Below, in pieces: positions 1 to 13,000 of a stretch of DNA of 64,000 nucleotides. The stretch lies in contig CAMPDV010002157.1 of assembly GCA_946699065.1 (NCBI GenBank), positions 1 to 64,000 on the forward strand, given 5' to 3'. A program made the translations under genes and the position numbers. Positions within the stretch are counted from its first letter, which is position 1. Each line of letters starts with the position of its first letter. Below the pieces are notes generated by a model. The model was not told the origin of the DNA. It saw only the letters and a program-made list of their open reading frames with translations, and ran no database searches. The stretch comes from Loxodes magnus. Its lineage: Eukaryota > Ciliophora > Karyorelictea > Loxodida > Loxodidae.

Positions 1-324
1 GAAAATTACAAATTGAAAATTAAAATTGAAAAATGGAAAAAAGGATGAAAAAAAATTTATGATGGAAATAAAATAGAAAAAGAAGAAAAAAAAATGGAGG
101 TTAAGGAGGCAGATTTGTACAGATAAGTGTAACACGCAGTTAAATGAAAAATATTAAGTAAGAAGTTTTGTTAAATATTTTTGAAAAGAGACTATTAATG
201 TAAAACTTTGTGATGAAGAAATAGTTTTTATAGAGATGTGTAGAAAGGAATGATAATAAAGACATAAATCGAGAATTAAAGAGTGCTTTTAAAAGCCTGA
301 TAGATGTTAAAAAGAAATAAAATT
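1..324 (+). repeat. Reference monomer of the satellite
   Basis: First complete 324-bp monomer in the window. Positions 1-40 carry phased A-tracts and degenerate ATTGAAAATTA sub-repeats. Positions about 36-97 are the variable A/G tract, where most copy-to-copy length change occurs. Positions about 98-150 hold the GGAGG purine block and the variable AACACGCAG site, which is AATATGCAG or CATATGCAG in other monomers. Positions about 150-324 are the core, nearly invariant over the first 10 kb. An open frame of 60 codons starts at ATG 144-146 and ends at a TGA spanning the junction with the next monomer, if UAR is read as Gln. Confidence 0.9.
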
Positions 325-2593
325 GAAAATTACAAATTGAAAATTAAAATTGAAAAATGGAAAAAAAGAAGAAAAAAAAATTATGATGGAAATAAAATAG
401 AAAAAGAAGAAAAAAAAATGGAGGTTAAGGAGGCAGATTTGTACAGATAAGTGTAACACGCAGTTAAATGAAAAATATTAAGTAAGAAGTTTTGTTAAAT
501 ATTTTTGAAAAGAGACTATTAATGTAAAACTTTGTGATGAAGAAATAGTTTTTATAGAGATGTGTAGAAAGGAATGATAATAAAGACATAAATCGAGAAT
601 TAAAGAGTGCTTTTAAAAGCCTGATAGATGTTAAAAAGAAATAAAATTGAAAATTACAAATTGAAAATTAAAATTGAAAAATGGAAAAAAAGAAGAAAAA
701 AAAATTATGATGGAAATAAAATAGAAAAAGAAGAAAAAAAAATGGAGGTTAAGGAGGCAGATTTGTACAGATAAGTGTAACACGCAGTTAAATGAAAAAT
801 ATTAAGTAAGAAGTTTTGTTAAATATTTTTGAAAAGAGACTATTAATGTAAAACTTTGTGATGAAGAAATAGTTTTTATAGAGATGTGTAGAAAGGAATG
901 ATAATAAAGACATAAATCGAGAATTAAAGAGTGCTTTTAAAAGCCTGATAGATGTTAAAAAGAAATAAAATTGAAAATTACAAATTGAAAATTAAAATTG
1001 AAAAATGGAAAAAAGGATGAAAAAAAATTTATGATGGAAATAAAATAGAAAAAGAAGAAAAAAAAATGGAGGTTAAGGAGGCAGATTTGTACAGATAAGT
1101 GTAACACGCAGTTAAATGAAAAATATTAAGTAAGAAGTTTTGTTAAATATTTTTGAAAAGAGACTATTAATGTAAAACTTTGTGATGAAGAAATAGTTTT
1201 TATAGAGATGTGTAGAAAGGAATGATAATAAAGACATAAATCGAGAATTAAAGAGTGCTTTTAAAAGCCTGATAGATGTTAAAAAGAAATAAAATTGAAA
1301 ATTACAAATTGAAAATTAAAATTGAAAAATGGAAAAAAAGAAGAAAAAAAAATTATGATGGAAATAAAATAGAAAAAGAAGAAAAAAAAATGGAGGTTAA
1401 GGAGGCAGATTTGTACAGATAAGTGTAACACGCAGTTAAATGAAAAATATTAAGTAAGAAGTTTTGTTAAATATTTTTGAAAAGAGACTATTAATGTAAA
1501 ACTTTGTGATGAAGAAATAGTTTTTATAGAGATGTGTAGAAAGGAATGATAATAAAGACATAAATCGAGAATTAAAGAGTGCTTTTAAAAGCCTGATAGA
1601 TGTTAAAAAGAAATAAAATTGAAAATTACAAATTGAAAATTAAAATTGAAAAATGGAAAAAAAGAAGTAAAAAAAATTATGATGGAAATAAAATAGAAAA
1701 AGAAGAAAAAAAAATGGAGGTTAAGGAGGCAGATTTGTACAGATAAGTGTAACACGCAAATAAATGAAAAATATTAAGTAAGAAGTTTTGTTAAATATTT
1801 TTGAAAAGAGACTATTAATGTAAAACTTTGTGATGAAGAAATAGTTTTTATAGAGATGTGTAGAAAGGAATGATAATAAAGACATAAATCGAGAATTAAA
1901 GAGTGCTTTTAAAAGCCTGATAGATGTTAAAAAGAAATAAAATTGAAAATTACAAATTGAAAATTAAAATTGAAAAATGGAAAAAAAGAAGAAAAAAAAA
2001 TTATGATGGAAATAAAATAGAAAAAGAAGAAAAAAAAATGGAGGTTAAGGAGGCAGATTTGTACAGATAAGTGTAACACGCAGTTAAATGAAAAATATTA
2101 AGTAAGAAGTTTTGTTAAATATTTTTGAAAAGAGACTATTAATGTAAAACTTTGTGATGAAGAAATAGTTTTTATAGAGATGTGTAGAAAGGAATGATAA
2201 TAAAGACATAAATCGAGAATTAAAGAGTGCTTTTAAAAGCCTGATAGATGTTAAAAAGAAATAAAATTGAAAATTACAAATTGAAAATTAAAATTGAAAA
2301 ATGGAAAAAAAGAAGAAAAAAAAATTTATGATGGAAATAAAATAGAAAAAGAAGAAAAAAAAATGGAGGTTAAGGAGGCAGATTTGTACAGATAAGTGTA
2401 ACACGCAAATAAATGAAAAATATTAAGTAAGAAGTTTTGTTAAATATTTTTGAAAAGAGACTATTAATGTAAAACTTTGTGATGAAGAAATAGTTTTTAT
2501 AGAGATGTGTAGAAAGGAATGATAATAAAGACATAAATCGAGAATTAAAGAGTGCTTTTAAAAGCCTGATAGATGTTAAAAAGAAATAAAATT

Positions 2594-5500
2594 GAAAATT
2601 ACAAATTGAAAATTAAAATTGAAAAATGGAAAAAAAGAAGAAAAAAAAATTATGATGGAAATAAAATAGAAAAAGAAGAAAAAAAAATGGAGGTTAAGGA
2701 GGCAGATTTGTACAGATACGTAATATGCAGTTAAATGAAAAATATTAAGTAAGAAGTTTTGTTAAATATTTTTGAAAAGAGACTATTAATGTAAAACTTT
2801 GTGATGAAGAAATAGTTTTTATAGAGATGTGTAGAAAGGAATGATAATAAAGACATAAATCGAGAATTAAAGAGTGCTTTTAAAAGCCTGATAGATGTTA
2901 AAAAGAAATAAAATTGAAAATTACAAATTGAAAATTAAAATTGAAAAATGGAAAAAAAGAAGAAAAAAAAATTATGATGGAAATAAAATAGAAAAAGAAG
3001 AAAAAAAAATGGAGGTTAAGGAGGCAGATTTGTACAGATAAGTGTAACACGCAGTTAAATGAAAAATATTAAGTAAGAAGTTTTGTTAAATATTTTTGAA
3101 AAGAGACTATTAATGTAAAACTTTGTGATGAAGAAATAGTTTTTATAGAGATGTGTAGAAAGGAATGATAATAAAGACATAAATCGAGAATTAAAGAGTG
3201 CTTTTAAAAGCCTGATAGATGTTAAAAAGAAATAAAATTGAAAATTACAAATTGAAAATTAAAATTGAAAAATGGAAAAAAGGATGAAAAAAAATTTATG
3301 ATGGAAATAAAATAGAAAAAGAAGAAAAAAAAATGGAGGTTAAGGAGGCAGATTTGTACAGATAAGTGTAACACGCAGTTAAATGAAAAATATTAAGTAA
3401 GAAGTTTTGTTAAATATTTTTGAAAAGAGACTATTAATGTAAAACTTTGTGATGAAGAAATAGTTTTTATAGAGATGTGTAGAAAGGAATGATAATAAAG
3501 ACATAAATCGAGAATTAAAGAGTGCTTTTAAAAGCCTGATAGATGTTAAAAAGAAATAAAATTGAAAATTACAAATTGAAAATTAAAATTGAAAAATGGA
3601 AAAAAAGAAGAAAAAAAAATTATGATGGAAATAAAATAGAAAAAGAAGAAAAAAAAATGGAGGTTAAGGAGGCAGATTTGTACAGATACGTAATATGCAG
3701 TTAAATGAAAAATATTAAGTAAGAAGTTTTGTTAAATATTTTTGAAAAGAGACTATTAATGTAAAACTTTGTGATGAAGAAATAGTTTTTATAGAGATGT
3801 GTAGAAAGGAATGATAATAAAGACATAAATCGAGAATTAAAGAGTGCTTTTAAAAGCCTGATAGATGTTAAAAAGAAATAAAATTGAAAATTACAAATTG
3901 AAAATTAAAATTGAAAAATGGAAAAAAAGAAGAAAAAAAAATTATGATGGAAATAAAATAGAAAAAGAAGAAAAAAAAATGGAGGTTAAGGAGGCAGATT
4001 TGTACAGATAAGTGTAACACGCAGTTAAATGAAAAATATTAAGTAAGAAGTTTTGTTAAATATTTTTGAAAAGAGACTATTAATGTAAAACTTTGTGATG
4101 AAGAAATAGTTTTTATAGAGATGTGTAGAAAGGAATGATAATAAAGACATAAATCGAGAATTAAAGAGTGCTTTTAAAAGCCTGATAGATGTTAAAAAGA
4201 AATAAAATTGAAAATTACAAATTGAAAATTAAAATTGAAAAATGGAAAAAAAGAAGTAAAAAAAATTATGATGGAAATAAAATAGAAAAAGAAGAAAAAA
4301 AAATGGAGGTTAAGGAGGCAGATTTGTACAGATAAGTGTAACACGCAAATAAATGAAAAATATTAAGTAAGAAGTTTTGTTAAATATTTTTGAAAAGAGA
4401 CTATTAATGTAAAACTTTGTGATGAAGAAATAGTTTTTATAGAGATGTGTAGAAAGGAATGATAATAAAGACATAAATCGAGAATTAAAGAGTGCTTTTA
4501 AAAGCCTGATAGATGTTAAAAAGAAATAAAATTGAAAATTACAAATTGAAAATTAAAATTGAAAAATGGAAAAAAAGAAGAAAAAAAAATTATGATGGAA
4601 ATAAAATAGAAAAAGAAGAAAAAAAAATGGAGGTTAAGGAGGCAGATTTGTACAGATAAGTGTAACACGCAGTTAAATGAAAAATATTAAGTAAGAAGTT
4701 TTGTTAAATATTTTTGAAAAGAGACTATTAATGTAAAACTTTGTGATGAAGAAATAGTTTTTATAGAGATGTGTAGAAAGGAATGATAATAAAGACATAA
4801 ATCGAGAATTAAAGAGTGCTTTTAAAAGCCTGATAGATGTTAAAAAGAAATAAAATTGAAAATTACAAATTGAAAATTAAAATTGAAAAATGGAAAAAAA
4901 GAAGAAAAAAAAATTTATGATGGAAATAAAATAGAAAAAGAAGAAAAAAAAATGGAGGTTAAGGAGGCAGATTTGTACAGATAAGTGTAACACGCAAATA
5001 AATGAAAAATATTAAGTAAGAAGTTTTGTTAAATATTTTTGAAAAGAGACTATTAATGTAAAACTTTGTGATGAAGAAATAGTTTTTATAGAGATGTGTA
5101 GAAAGGAATGATAATAAAGACATAAATCGAGAATTAAAGAGTGCTTTTAAAAGCCTGATAGATGTTAAAAAGAAATAAAATTGAAAATTACAAATTGAAA
5201 ATTAAAATTGAAAAATGGAAAAAAAGAAGAAAAAAAAATTATGATGGAAATAAAATAGAAAAAGAAGAAAAAAAAATGGAGGTTAAGGAGGCAGATTTGT
5301 ACAGATAAGTGTAACACGCAGTTAAATGAAAAATATTAAGTAAGAAGTTTTGTTAAATATTTTTGAAAAGAGACTATTAATGTAAAACTTTGTGATGAAG
5401 AAATAGTTTTTATAGAGATGTGTAGAAAGGAATGATAATAAAGACATAAATCGAGAATTAAAGAGTGCTTTTAAAAGCCTGATAGATGTTAAAAAGAAAT

Positions 5501-8500
5501 AAAATTGAAAATTACAAATTGAAAATTAAAATTGAAAAATGGAAAAAAAGAAGAAAAAAAAATTATGATGGAAATAAAATAGAAAAAGAAGAAAAAAAAA
5601 TGGAGGTTAAGGAGGCAGATTTGTACAGATAAGTGTAACACGCAGTTAAATGAAAAATATTAAGTAAGAAGTTTTGTTAAATATTTTTGAAAAGAGACTA
5701 TTAATGTAAAACTTTGTGATGAAGAAATAGTTTTTATAGAGATGTGTAGAAAGGAATGATAATAAAGACATAAATCGAGAATTAAAGAGTGCTTTTAAAA
5801 GCCTGATAGATGTTAAAAAGAAATAAAATTGAAAATTACAAATTGAAAATTAAAATTGAAAAATGGAAAAAAAGAAGTAAAAAAAATTATGATGGAAATA
5901 AAATAGAAAAAGAAGAAAAAAAAATGGAGGTTAAGGAGGCAGATTTGTACAGATAAGTGTAACACGCAAATAAATGAAAAATATTAAGTAAGAAGTTTTG
6001 TTAAATATTTTTGAAAAGAGACTATTAATGTAAAACTTTGTGATGAAGAAATAGTTTTTATAGAGATGTGTAGAAAGGAATGATAATAAAGACATAAATC
6101 GAGAATTAAAGAGTGCTTTTAAAAGCCTGATAGATGTTAAAAAGAAATAAAATTGAAAATTACAAATTGAAAATTAAAATTGAAAAATGGAAAAAAAGAA
6201 GAAAAAAAAATTATGATGGAAATAAAATAGAAAAAGAAGAAAAAAAAATGGAGGTTAAGGAGGCAGATTTGTACAGATACGTAATATGCAGTTAAATGAA
6301 AAATATTAAGTAAGAAGTTTTGTTAAATATTTTTGAAAAGAGACTATTAATGTAAAACTTTGTGATGAAGAAATAGTTTTTATAGAGATGTGTAGAAAGG
6401 AATGATAATAAAGACATAAATCGAGAATTAAAGAGTGCTTTTAAAAGCCTGATAGATGTTAAAAAGAAATAAAATTGAAAATTACAAATTGAAAATTAAA
6501 ATTGAAAAATGGAAAAAAAGAAGAAAAAAAAATTATGATGGAAATAAAATAGAAAAAGAAGAAAAAAAAATGGAGGTTAAGGAGGCAGATTTGTACAGAT
6601 AAGTGTAACACGCAGTTAAATGAAAAATATTAAGTAAGAAGTTTTGTTAAATATTTTTGAAAAGAGACTATTAATGTAAAACTTTGTGATGAAGAAATAG
6701 TTTTTATAGAGATGTGTAGAAAGGAATGATAATAAAGACATAAATCGAGAATTAAAGAGTGCTTTTAAAAGCCTGATAGATGTTAAAAAGAAATAAAATT
6801 GAAAATTACAAATTGAAAATTAAAATTGAAAAATGGAAAAAAGGATGAAAAAAAATTTATGATGGAAATAAAATAGAAAAAGAAGAAAAAAAAATGGAGG
6901 TTAAGGAGGCAGATTTGTACAGATAAGTGTAACACGCAGTTAAATGAAAAATATTAAGTAAGAAGTTTTGTTAAATATTTTTGAAAAGAGACTATTAATG
7001 TAAAACTTTGTGATGAAGAAATAGTTTTTATAGAGATGTGTAGAAAGGAATGATAATAAAGACATAAATCGAGAATTAAAGAGTGCTTTTAAAAGCCTGA
7101 TAGATGTTAAAAAGAAATAAAATTGAAAATTACAAATTGAAAATTAAAATTGAAAAATGGAAAAAAAGAAGAAAAAAAAATTATGATGGAAATAAAATAG
7201 AAAAAGAAGAAAAAAAAATGGAGGTTAAGGAGGCAGATTTGTACAGATACGTAATATGCAGTTAAATGAAAAATATTAAGTAAGAAGTTTTGTTAAATAT
7301 TTTTGAAAAGAGACTATTAATGTAAAACTTTGTGATGAAGAAATAGTTTTTATAGAGATGTGTAGAAAGGAATGATAATAAAGACATAAATCGAGAATTA
7401 AAGAGTGCTTTTAAAAGCCTGATAGATGTTAAAAAGAAATAAAATTGAAAATTACAAATTGAAAATTAAAATTGAAAAATGGAAAAAAAGAAGAAAAAAA
7501 AATTATGATGGAAATAAAATAGAAAAAGAAGAAAAAAAAATGGAGGTTAAGGAGGCAGATTTGTACAGATAAGTGTAACACGCAGTTAAATGAAAAATAT
7601 TAAGTAAGAAGTTTTGTTAAATATTTTTGAAAAGAGACTATTAATGTAAAACTTTGTGATGAAGAAATAGTTTTTATAGAGATGTGTAGAAAGGAATGAT
7701 AATAAAGACATAAATCGAGAATTAAAGAGTGCTTTTAAAAGCCTGATAGATGTTAAAAAGAAATAAAATTGAAAATTACAAATTGAAAATTAAAATTGAA
7801 AAATGGAAAAAAAGAAGTAAAAAAAATTATGATGGAAATAAAATAGAAAAAGAAGAAAAAAAAATGGAGGTTAAGGAGGCAGATTTGTACAGATAAGTGT
7901 AACACGCAAATAAATGAAAAATATTAAGTAAGAAGTTTTGTTAAATATTTTTGAAAAGAGACTATTAATGTAAAACTTTGTGATGAAGAAATAGTTTTTA
8001 TAGAGATGTGTAGAAAGGAATGATAATAAAGACATAAATCGAGAATTAAAGAGTGCTTTTAAAAGCCTGATAGATGTTAAAAAGAAATAAAATTGAAAAT
8101 TACAAATTGAAAATTAAAATTGAAAAATGGAAAAAAAGAAGAAAAAAAAATTATGATGGAAATAAAATAGAAAAAGAAGAAAAAAAAATGGAGGTTAAGG
8201 AGGCAGATTTGTACAGATAAGTGTAACACGCAGTTAAATGAAAAATATTAAGTAAGAAGTTTTGTTAAATATTTTTGAAAAGAGACTATTAATGTAAAAC
8301 TTTGTGATGAAGAAATAGTTTTTATAGAGATGTGTAGAAAGGAATGATAATAAAGACATAAATCGAGAATTAAAGAGTGCTTTTAAAAGCCTGATAGATG
8401 TTAAAAAGAAATAAAATTGAAAATTACAAATTGAAAATTAAAATTGAAAAATGGAAAAAAAGAAGAAAAAAAAATTTATGATGGAAATAAAATAGAAAAA

Positions 8501-9715
8501 GAAGAAAAAAAAATGGAGGTTAAGGAGGCAGATTTGTACAGATAAGTGTAACACGCAAATAAATGAAAAATATTAAGTAAGAAGTTTTGTTAAATATTTT
8601 TGAAAAGAGACTATTAATGTAAAACTTTGTGATGAAGAAATAGTTTTTATAGAGATGTGTAGAAAGGAATGATAATAAAGACATAAATCGAGAATTAAAG
8701 AGTGCTTTTAAAAGCCTGATAGATGTTAAAAAGAAATAAAATTGAAAATTACAAATTGAAAATTAAAATTGAAAAATGGAAAAAAAGAAGAAAAAAAAAT
8801 TATGATGGAAATAAAATAGAAAAAGAAGAAAAAAAAATGGAGGTTAAGGAGGCAGATTTGTACAGATAAGTGTAACACGCAGTTAAATGAAAAATATTAA
8901 GTAAGAAGTTTTGTTAAATATTTTTGAAAAGAGACTATTAATGTAAAACTTTGTGATGAAGAAATAGTTTTTATAGAGATGTGTAGAAAGGAATGATAAT
9001 AAAGACATAAATCGAGAATTAAAGAGTGCTTTTAAAAGCCTGATAGATGTTAAAAAGAAATAAAATTGAAAATTACAAATTGAAAATTAAAATTGAAAAA
9101 TGGAAAAAAAGAAGAAAAAAAAATTATGATGGAAATAAAATAGAAAAAGAAGAAAAAAAAATGGAGGTTAAGGAGGCAGATTTGTACAGATAAGTGTAAC
9201 ACGCAGTTAAATGAAAAATATTAAGTAAGAAGTTTTGTTAAATATTTTTGAAAAGAGACTATTAATGTAAAACTTTGTGATGAAGAAATAGTTTTTATAG
9301 AGATGTGTAGAAAGGAATGATAATAAAGACATAAATCGAGAATTAAAGAGTGCTTTTAAAAGCCTGATAGATGTTAAAAAGAAATAAAATTGAAAATTAC
9401 AAATTGAAAATTAAAATTGAAAAATGGAAAAAAAGAAGTAAAAAAAATTATGATGGAAATAAAATAGAAAAAGAAGAAAAAAAAATGGAGGTTAAGGAGG
9501 CAGATTTGTACAGATAAGTGTAACACGCAAATAAATGAAAAATATTAAGTAAGAAGTTTTGTTAAATATTTTTGAAAAGAGACTATTAATGTAAAACTTT
9601 GTGATGAAGAAATAGTTTTTATAGAGATGTGTAGAAAGGAATGATAATAAAGACATAAATCGAGAATTAAAGAGTGCTTTTAAAAGCCTGATAGATGTTA
9701 AAAAGAAATAAAATT
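2594..9715 (+). repeat. 11-monomer higher-order repeat, two copies of 3,561 bp
   Basis: Monomers here fall into types marked by small linked variants: A (AAAGGATG tract), B (GAAGAAAA tract), C (GAAGTAAA tract with CACGCAAAT), D (longer tract plus CACGCAAAT) and E (GATACGTAATATG, 2 bp shorter). From 2594 the order is E-B-A-E-B-C-B-D-B-B-C and it repeats exactly from 6155. The E markers at 2711 and 3681 recur at 6272 and 7242, each offset by 3,561 bp. That equals eleven 324-bp monomers minus the E deletions plus one base in D. Units before 2594 (A-B-B-A-B-C-B-D) are a rearranged version. Confidence 0.9.
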
Positions 9716-10020
9716 GAAAATTACAAATTGAAAATTAAAATTGAAAAATGGAAAAAAAGAAGAAAAAAAAATTATGATGGAAATAAAATAGAAAAAGAAG
9801 AAAAAAAAATGGAGGTTAAGGAGGCAGATTTGTACAGATAAGTGTAACACGCAGTTAAATGAAAAATATTAAGTAAGAAGTTTTGTTAAATATTTTTGAA
9901 AAGAGACTATTAATGTAAAACTTTGTGATGAAGAAATAGTTTTTATAGAGATGTGTAGAAAGGAATGATAATAAAGACATAAATCGAGAATTAAAGAGTG
10001 CTTTTAAAAGCCTGATAGAT

Positions 10021-13000
10021 GTTAAAAAGAAATAAAATTGAAAATTACAAATTGAAAATTAAAATTGAAAAATGGAAAAAAAAAAGAAAAGAGGAAAAAA
10101 AAATGTATGTATGGAAATAAAATAGAAAAAGAATAAAGAGAAATGGAGGTTAAGGAGTTAGATTTGTACAGATAAGTGTCATATGCAGTTAAATGAAAAA
10201 TATTAAGAAGAAGTTTTGTTAAATATTTTTGAAAAGAGACTATTAATGTAAAACTTTGTGATGAAGAAATAGTTTTTATAGAGATGTGTAGAAAGGAATG
10301 ATAATAAAGACATAAATCGAGAATTAAAGAGTGCTTTTAAAAGCCTGATAGATGTTAAAAAGAAATAAAATTGAAAATTACAAATTGAAAAATGGAAAAA
10401 AAGAAGAAAAGAGGAAAAAAAAATTTATTATGGAAATAAAATAGAAAAAGAAGAAAAAAAAATGGAGTTAAGGAGTTAGATTTGTACAGATAAGCGTTAT
10501 ATGCAGTTAAATGAAAAATATTAAGTAAGAAGTTTTGTTAAATATTTTTGAAAAGAGACTATTAATGTAAAACTTTGTGATGAAGAAATAGTTTTTATAG
10601 AGATGTGTAGAAAGGAATGATAATAAAGACATAAATCGAGAATTAAAGAGTGCTTTTAAAAGCCTGATAGATGTTAAAAAGAAATAAAATTGAAAATTAC
10701 AAATTGAAAATTAAAATTGAAAAATGGAAAAAAAGAAGAAAAAAAAATTTATGTATGGAAATAAAATAGAAAAAGAAGAAAAAAAAATGGAGTTAAGGAG
10801 TTAGATTTGTACAGATAAGTGTAATATGCAGTTAAATGAAAAATATTAAGTAAGAAGTTTTGTTAAATATTTTTGAAAAGAGACTATTAATGTAAAACTT
10901 TGTGATGAAGAAATAGTTTTTATAGAGATGTGTAGAAAGGAATGATAATAAAGACATAAATCGAGAATTAAAGAGTGCTTTTAAAAGCCTGATAGATGTT
11001 AAAAAGAAATAAAATTGAAAATTACAAATTGAAAAATGGAAAAAAAGAAGAAAAGAGGAAAAAAAAATTTATTATGGAAATAAAATAGAAAAAGAAGAAA
11101 AAAAAATGGAGTTAAGGAGTTAGATTTGTACAGATAAGCGTTATATGCAGTTAAATGAAAAATATTAAGTAAGAAGTTTTGTTAAATATTTTTGAAAAGA
11201 GACTATTAATGTAAAACTTTGTGATGAAGAAATAGTTTTTATAGAGATGTGTAGAAAGGAATGATAATAAAGACATAAATCGAGAATTAAAGAGTGCTTT
11301 TAAAAGCCTGATAGATGTTAAAAAGAAATAAAATTGAAAATTACAAATTGAAAATTAAAATTGAAAAATGGAAAAAAAGAAGAAAAAAAAATTTATGTAT
11401 GGAAATAAAATAGAAAAAGAAGAAAAAAAAATGGAGTTAAGGAGTTAGATTTGTACAGATAAGTGTCATATGCAGTTAAATGAAAAATATTAAGTAAGAA
11501 GTTTTGTTAAATATTTTTGAAAAGAGACTATTAATGTAAAACTTTGTGATGAAGAAATAGTTTTTATAGAGATGTGTAGAAAGGAATGATAATAAAGACA
11601 TAAATCGAGAATTAAAGAGTGCTTTTAAAAGCCTGATAGATGCTAAAAAGAAATAAAATTGAAAATTACAAATTGAAAATTAAAATTGAAAAAAAGAAAA
11701 AAAAGAAGAAAAAAAAATGTATGAAGGAAAATAAAATAGAAAAAGAAGAAAAAAAAATGGAGTTAAGGAGTTAGATTTGTACAGATAAGTGTAATATGCA
11801 GTTAAATGAAAAATATTAAGTAAGAAGTTTTGTTAAATATTTTTGAAAAGAGACTATTAATGTAAAACTTTGTGATGAAGAAATAGTTTTTATAGAGATG
11901 TGTAGAAAGGAATGATAATAAAGACATAAATCGAGAATTAAAGAGTGCTTTTAAAAGCCTGATAGATGTTAAAAAGAAATAAAATTGAAAATTACAAATT
12001 GAAAATTAAAATTGAAAAAAAGAAAAAAAAGAAGAAAAGATGAAAAAAAAATTTATTATGGAAAATAAAACAGAAAAAGAAGAAAAAAAATGGAGTTAAG
12101 GAGTTAGATTTGTACAGATAAGTGTTATATGCAGTTAAATGAAAAATATTAAGTAAGAAGTTTTGTTAAATATTTTTGAAAAGAGACTATTAATGTAAAA
12201 CTTTGTGATGAAGAAATAGTTTTTATAGAGATGTGTAGAAAGGAATGATAATAAAGACATAAATCGAGAATTAAAGAGTGCTTTTAAAAGCCTGATAGAT
12301 GTTAAAAAGAAATAAAATTGAAAATTACAAATTGAAAATTAAAATTGAAAAATGTATAAAAAGAAGAAAAAAAATGTATGATGGAAATAAAACAGAAAAA
12401 GAAGAAAAAAAAATGGAGGTTAAGGAGGCAGATTTGTACAGATAAGTGTAACACGCAGTTAAATGAAAAATTTTGAGTAAGAAGTTTTGTTAAATATTTT
12501 TGAAAAGAGACTATTAATGTAAAACTTTGTGATGAAGAAATAGTTTTTATAGAGATGTGTAGAAAGGAATGATAATAAAGACATAAATCGAGAATTAAAG
12601 AGTGCTTTTAAAAGCCTGATAGATGTTAAAAAGAAATAAAATTGAAAATTACAAATTGAAAATTAAAATTGAAAAATGGAAAAAAAGAAGAAAAGAGGAA
12701 AAAAAAATTTATTATGGAAATAAAATAGAAAAAGAAGAAAAAAAATGGAGGTTAAGGAGTTAGATTTGTACAGATAAGTGTAATATGCAGTTAAATGAAA
12801 AATATTAAGTAAGAAGTTTTGTTAAATATTTTTGAAAAGAGACTATTAATGTAAAACTTTGTGATGAAGAAATAGTTTTTATAGAGATGTGTAGAAAGGA
12901 ATGATAATAAAGACATAAATCGAGAATTAAAGAGTGCTTTTAAAAGCCTGATAGATGTTAAAAAGAAATAAAATTGAAAATTACAAATTGAAAATTAAAA

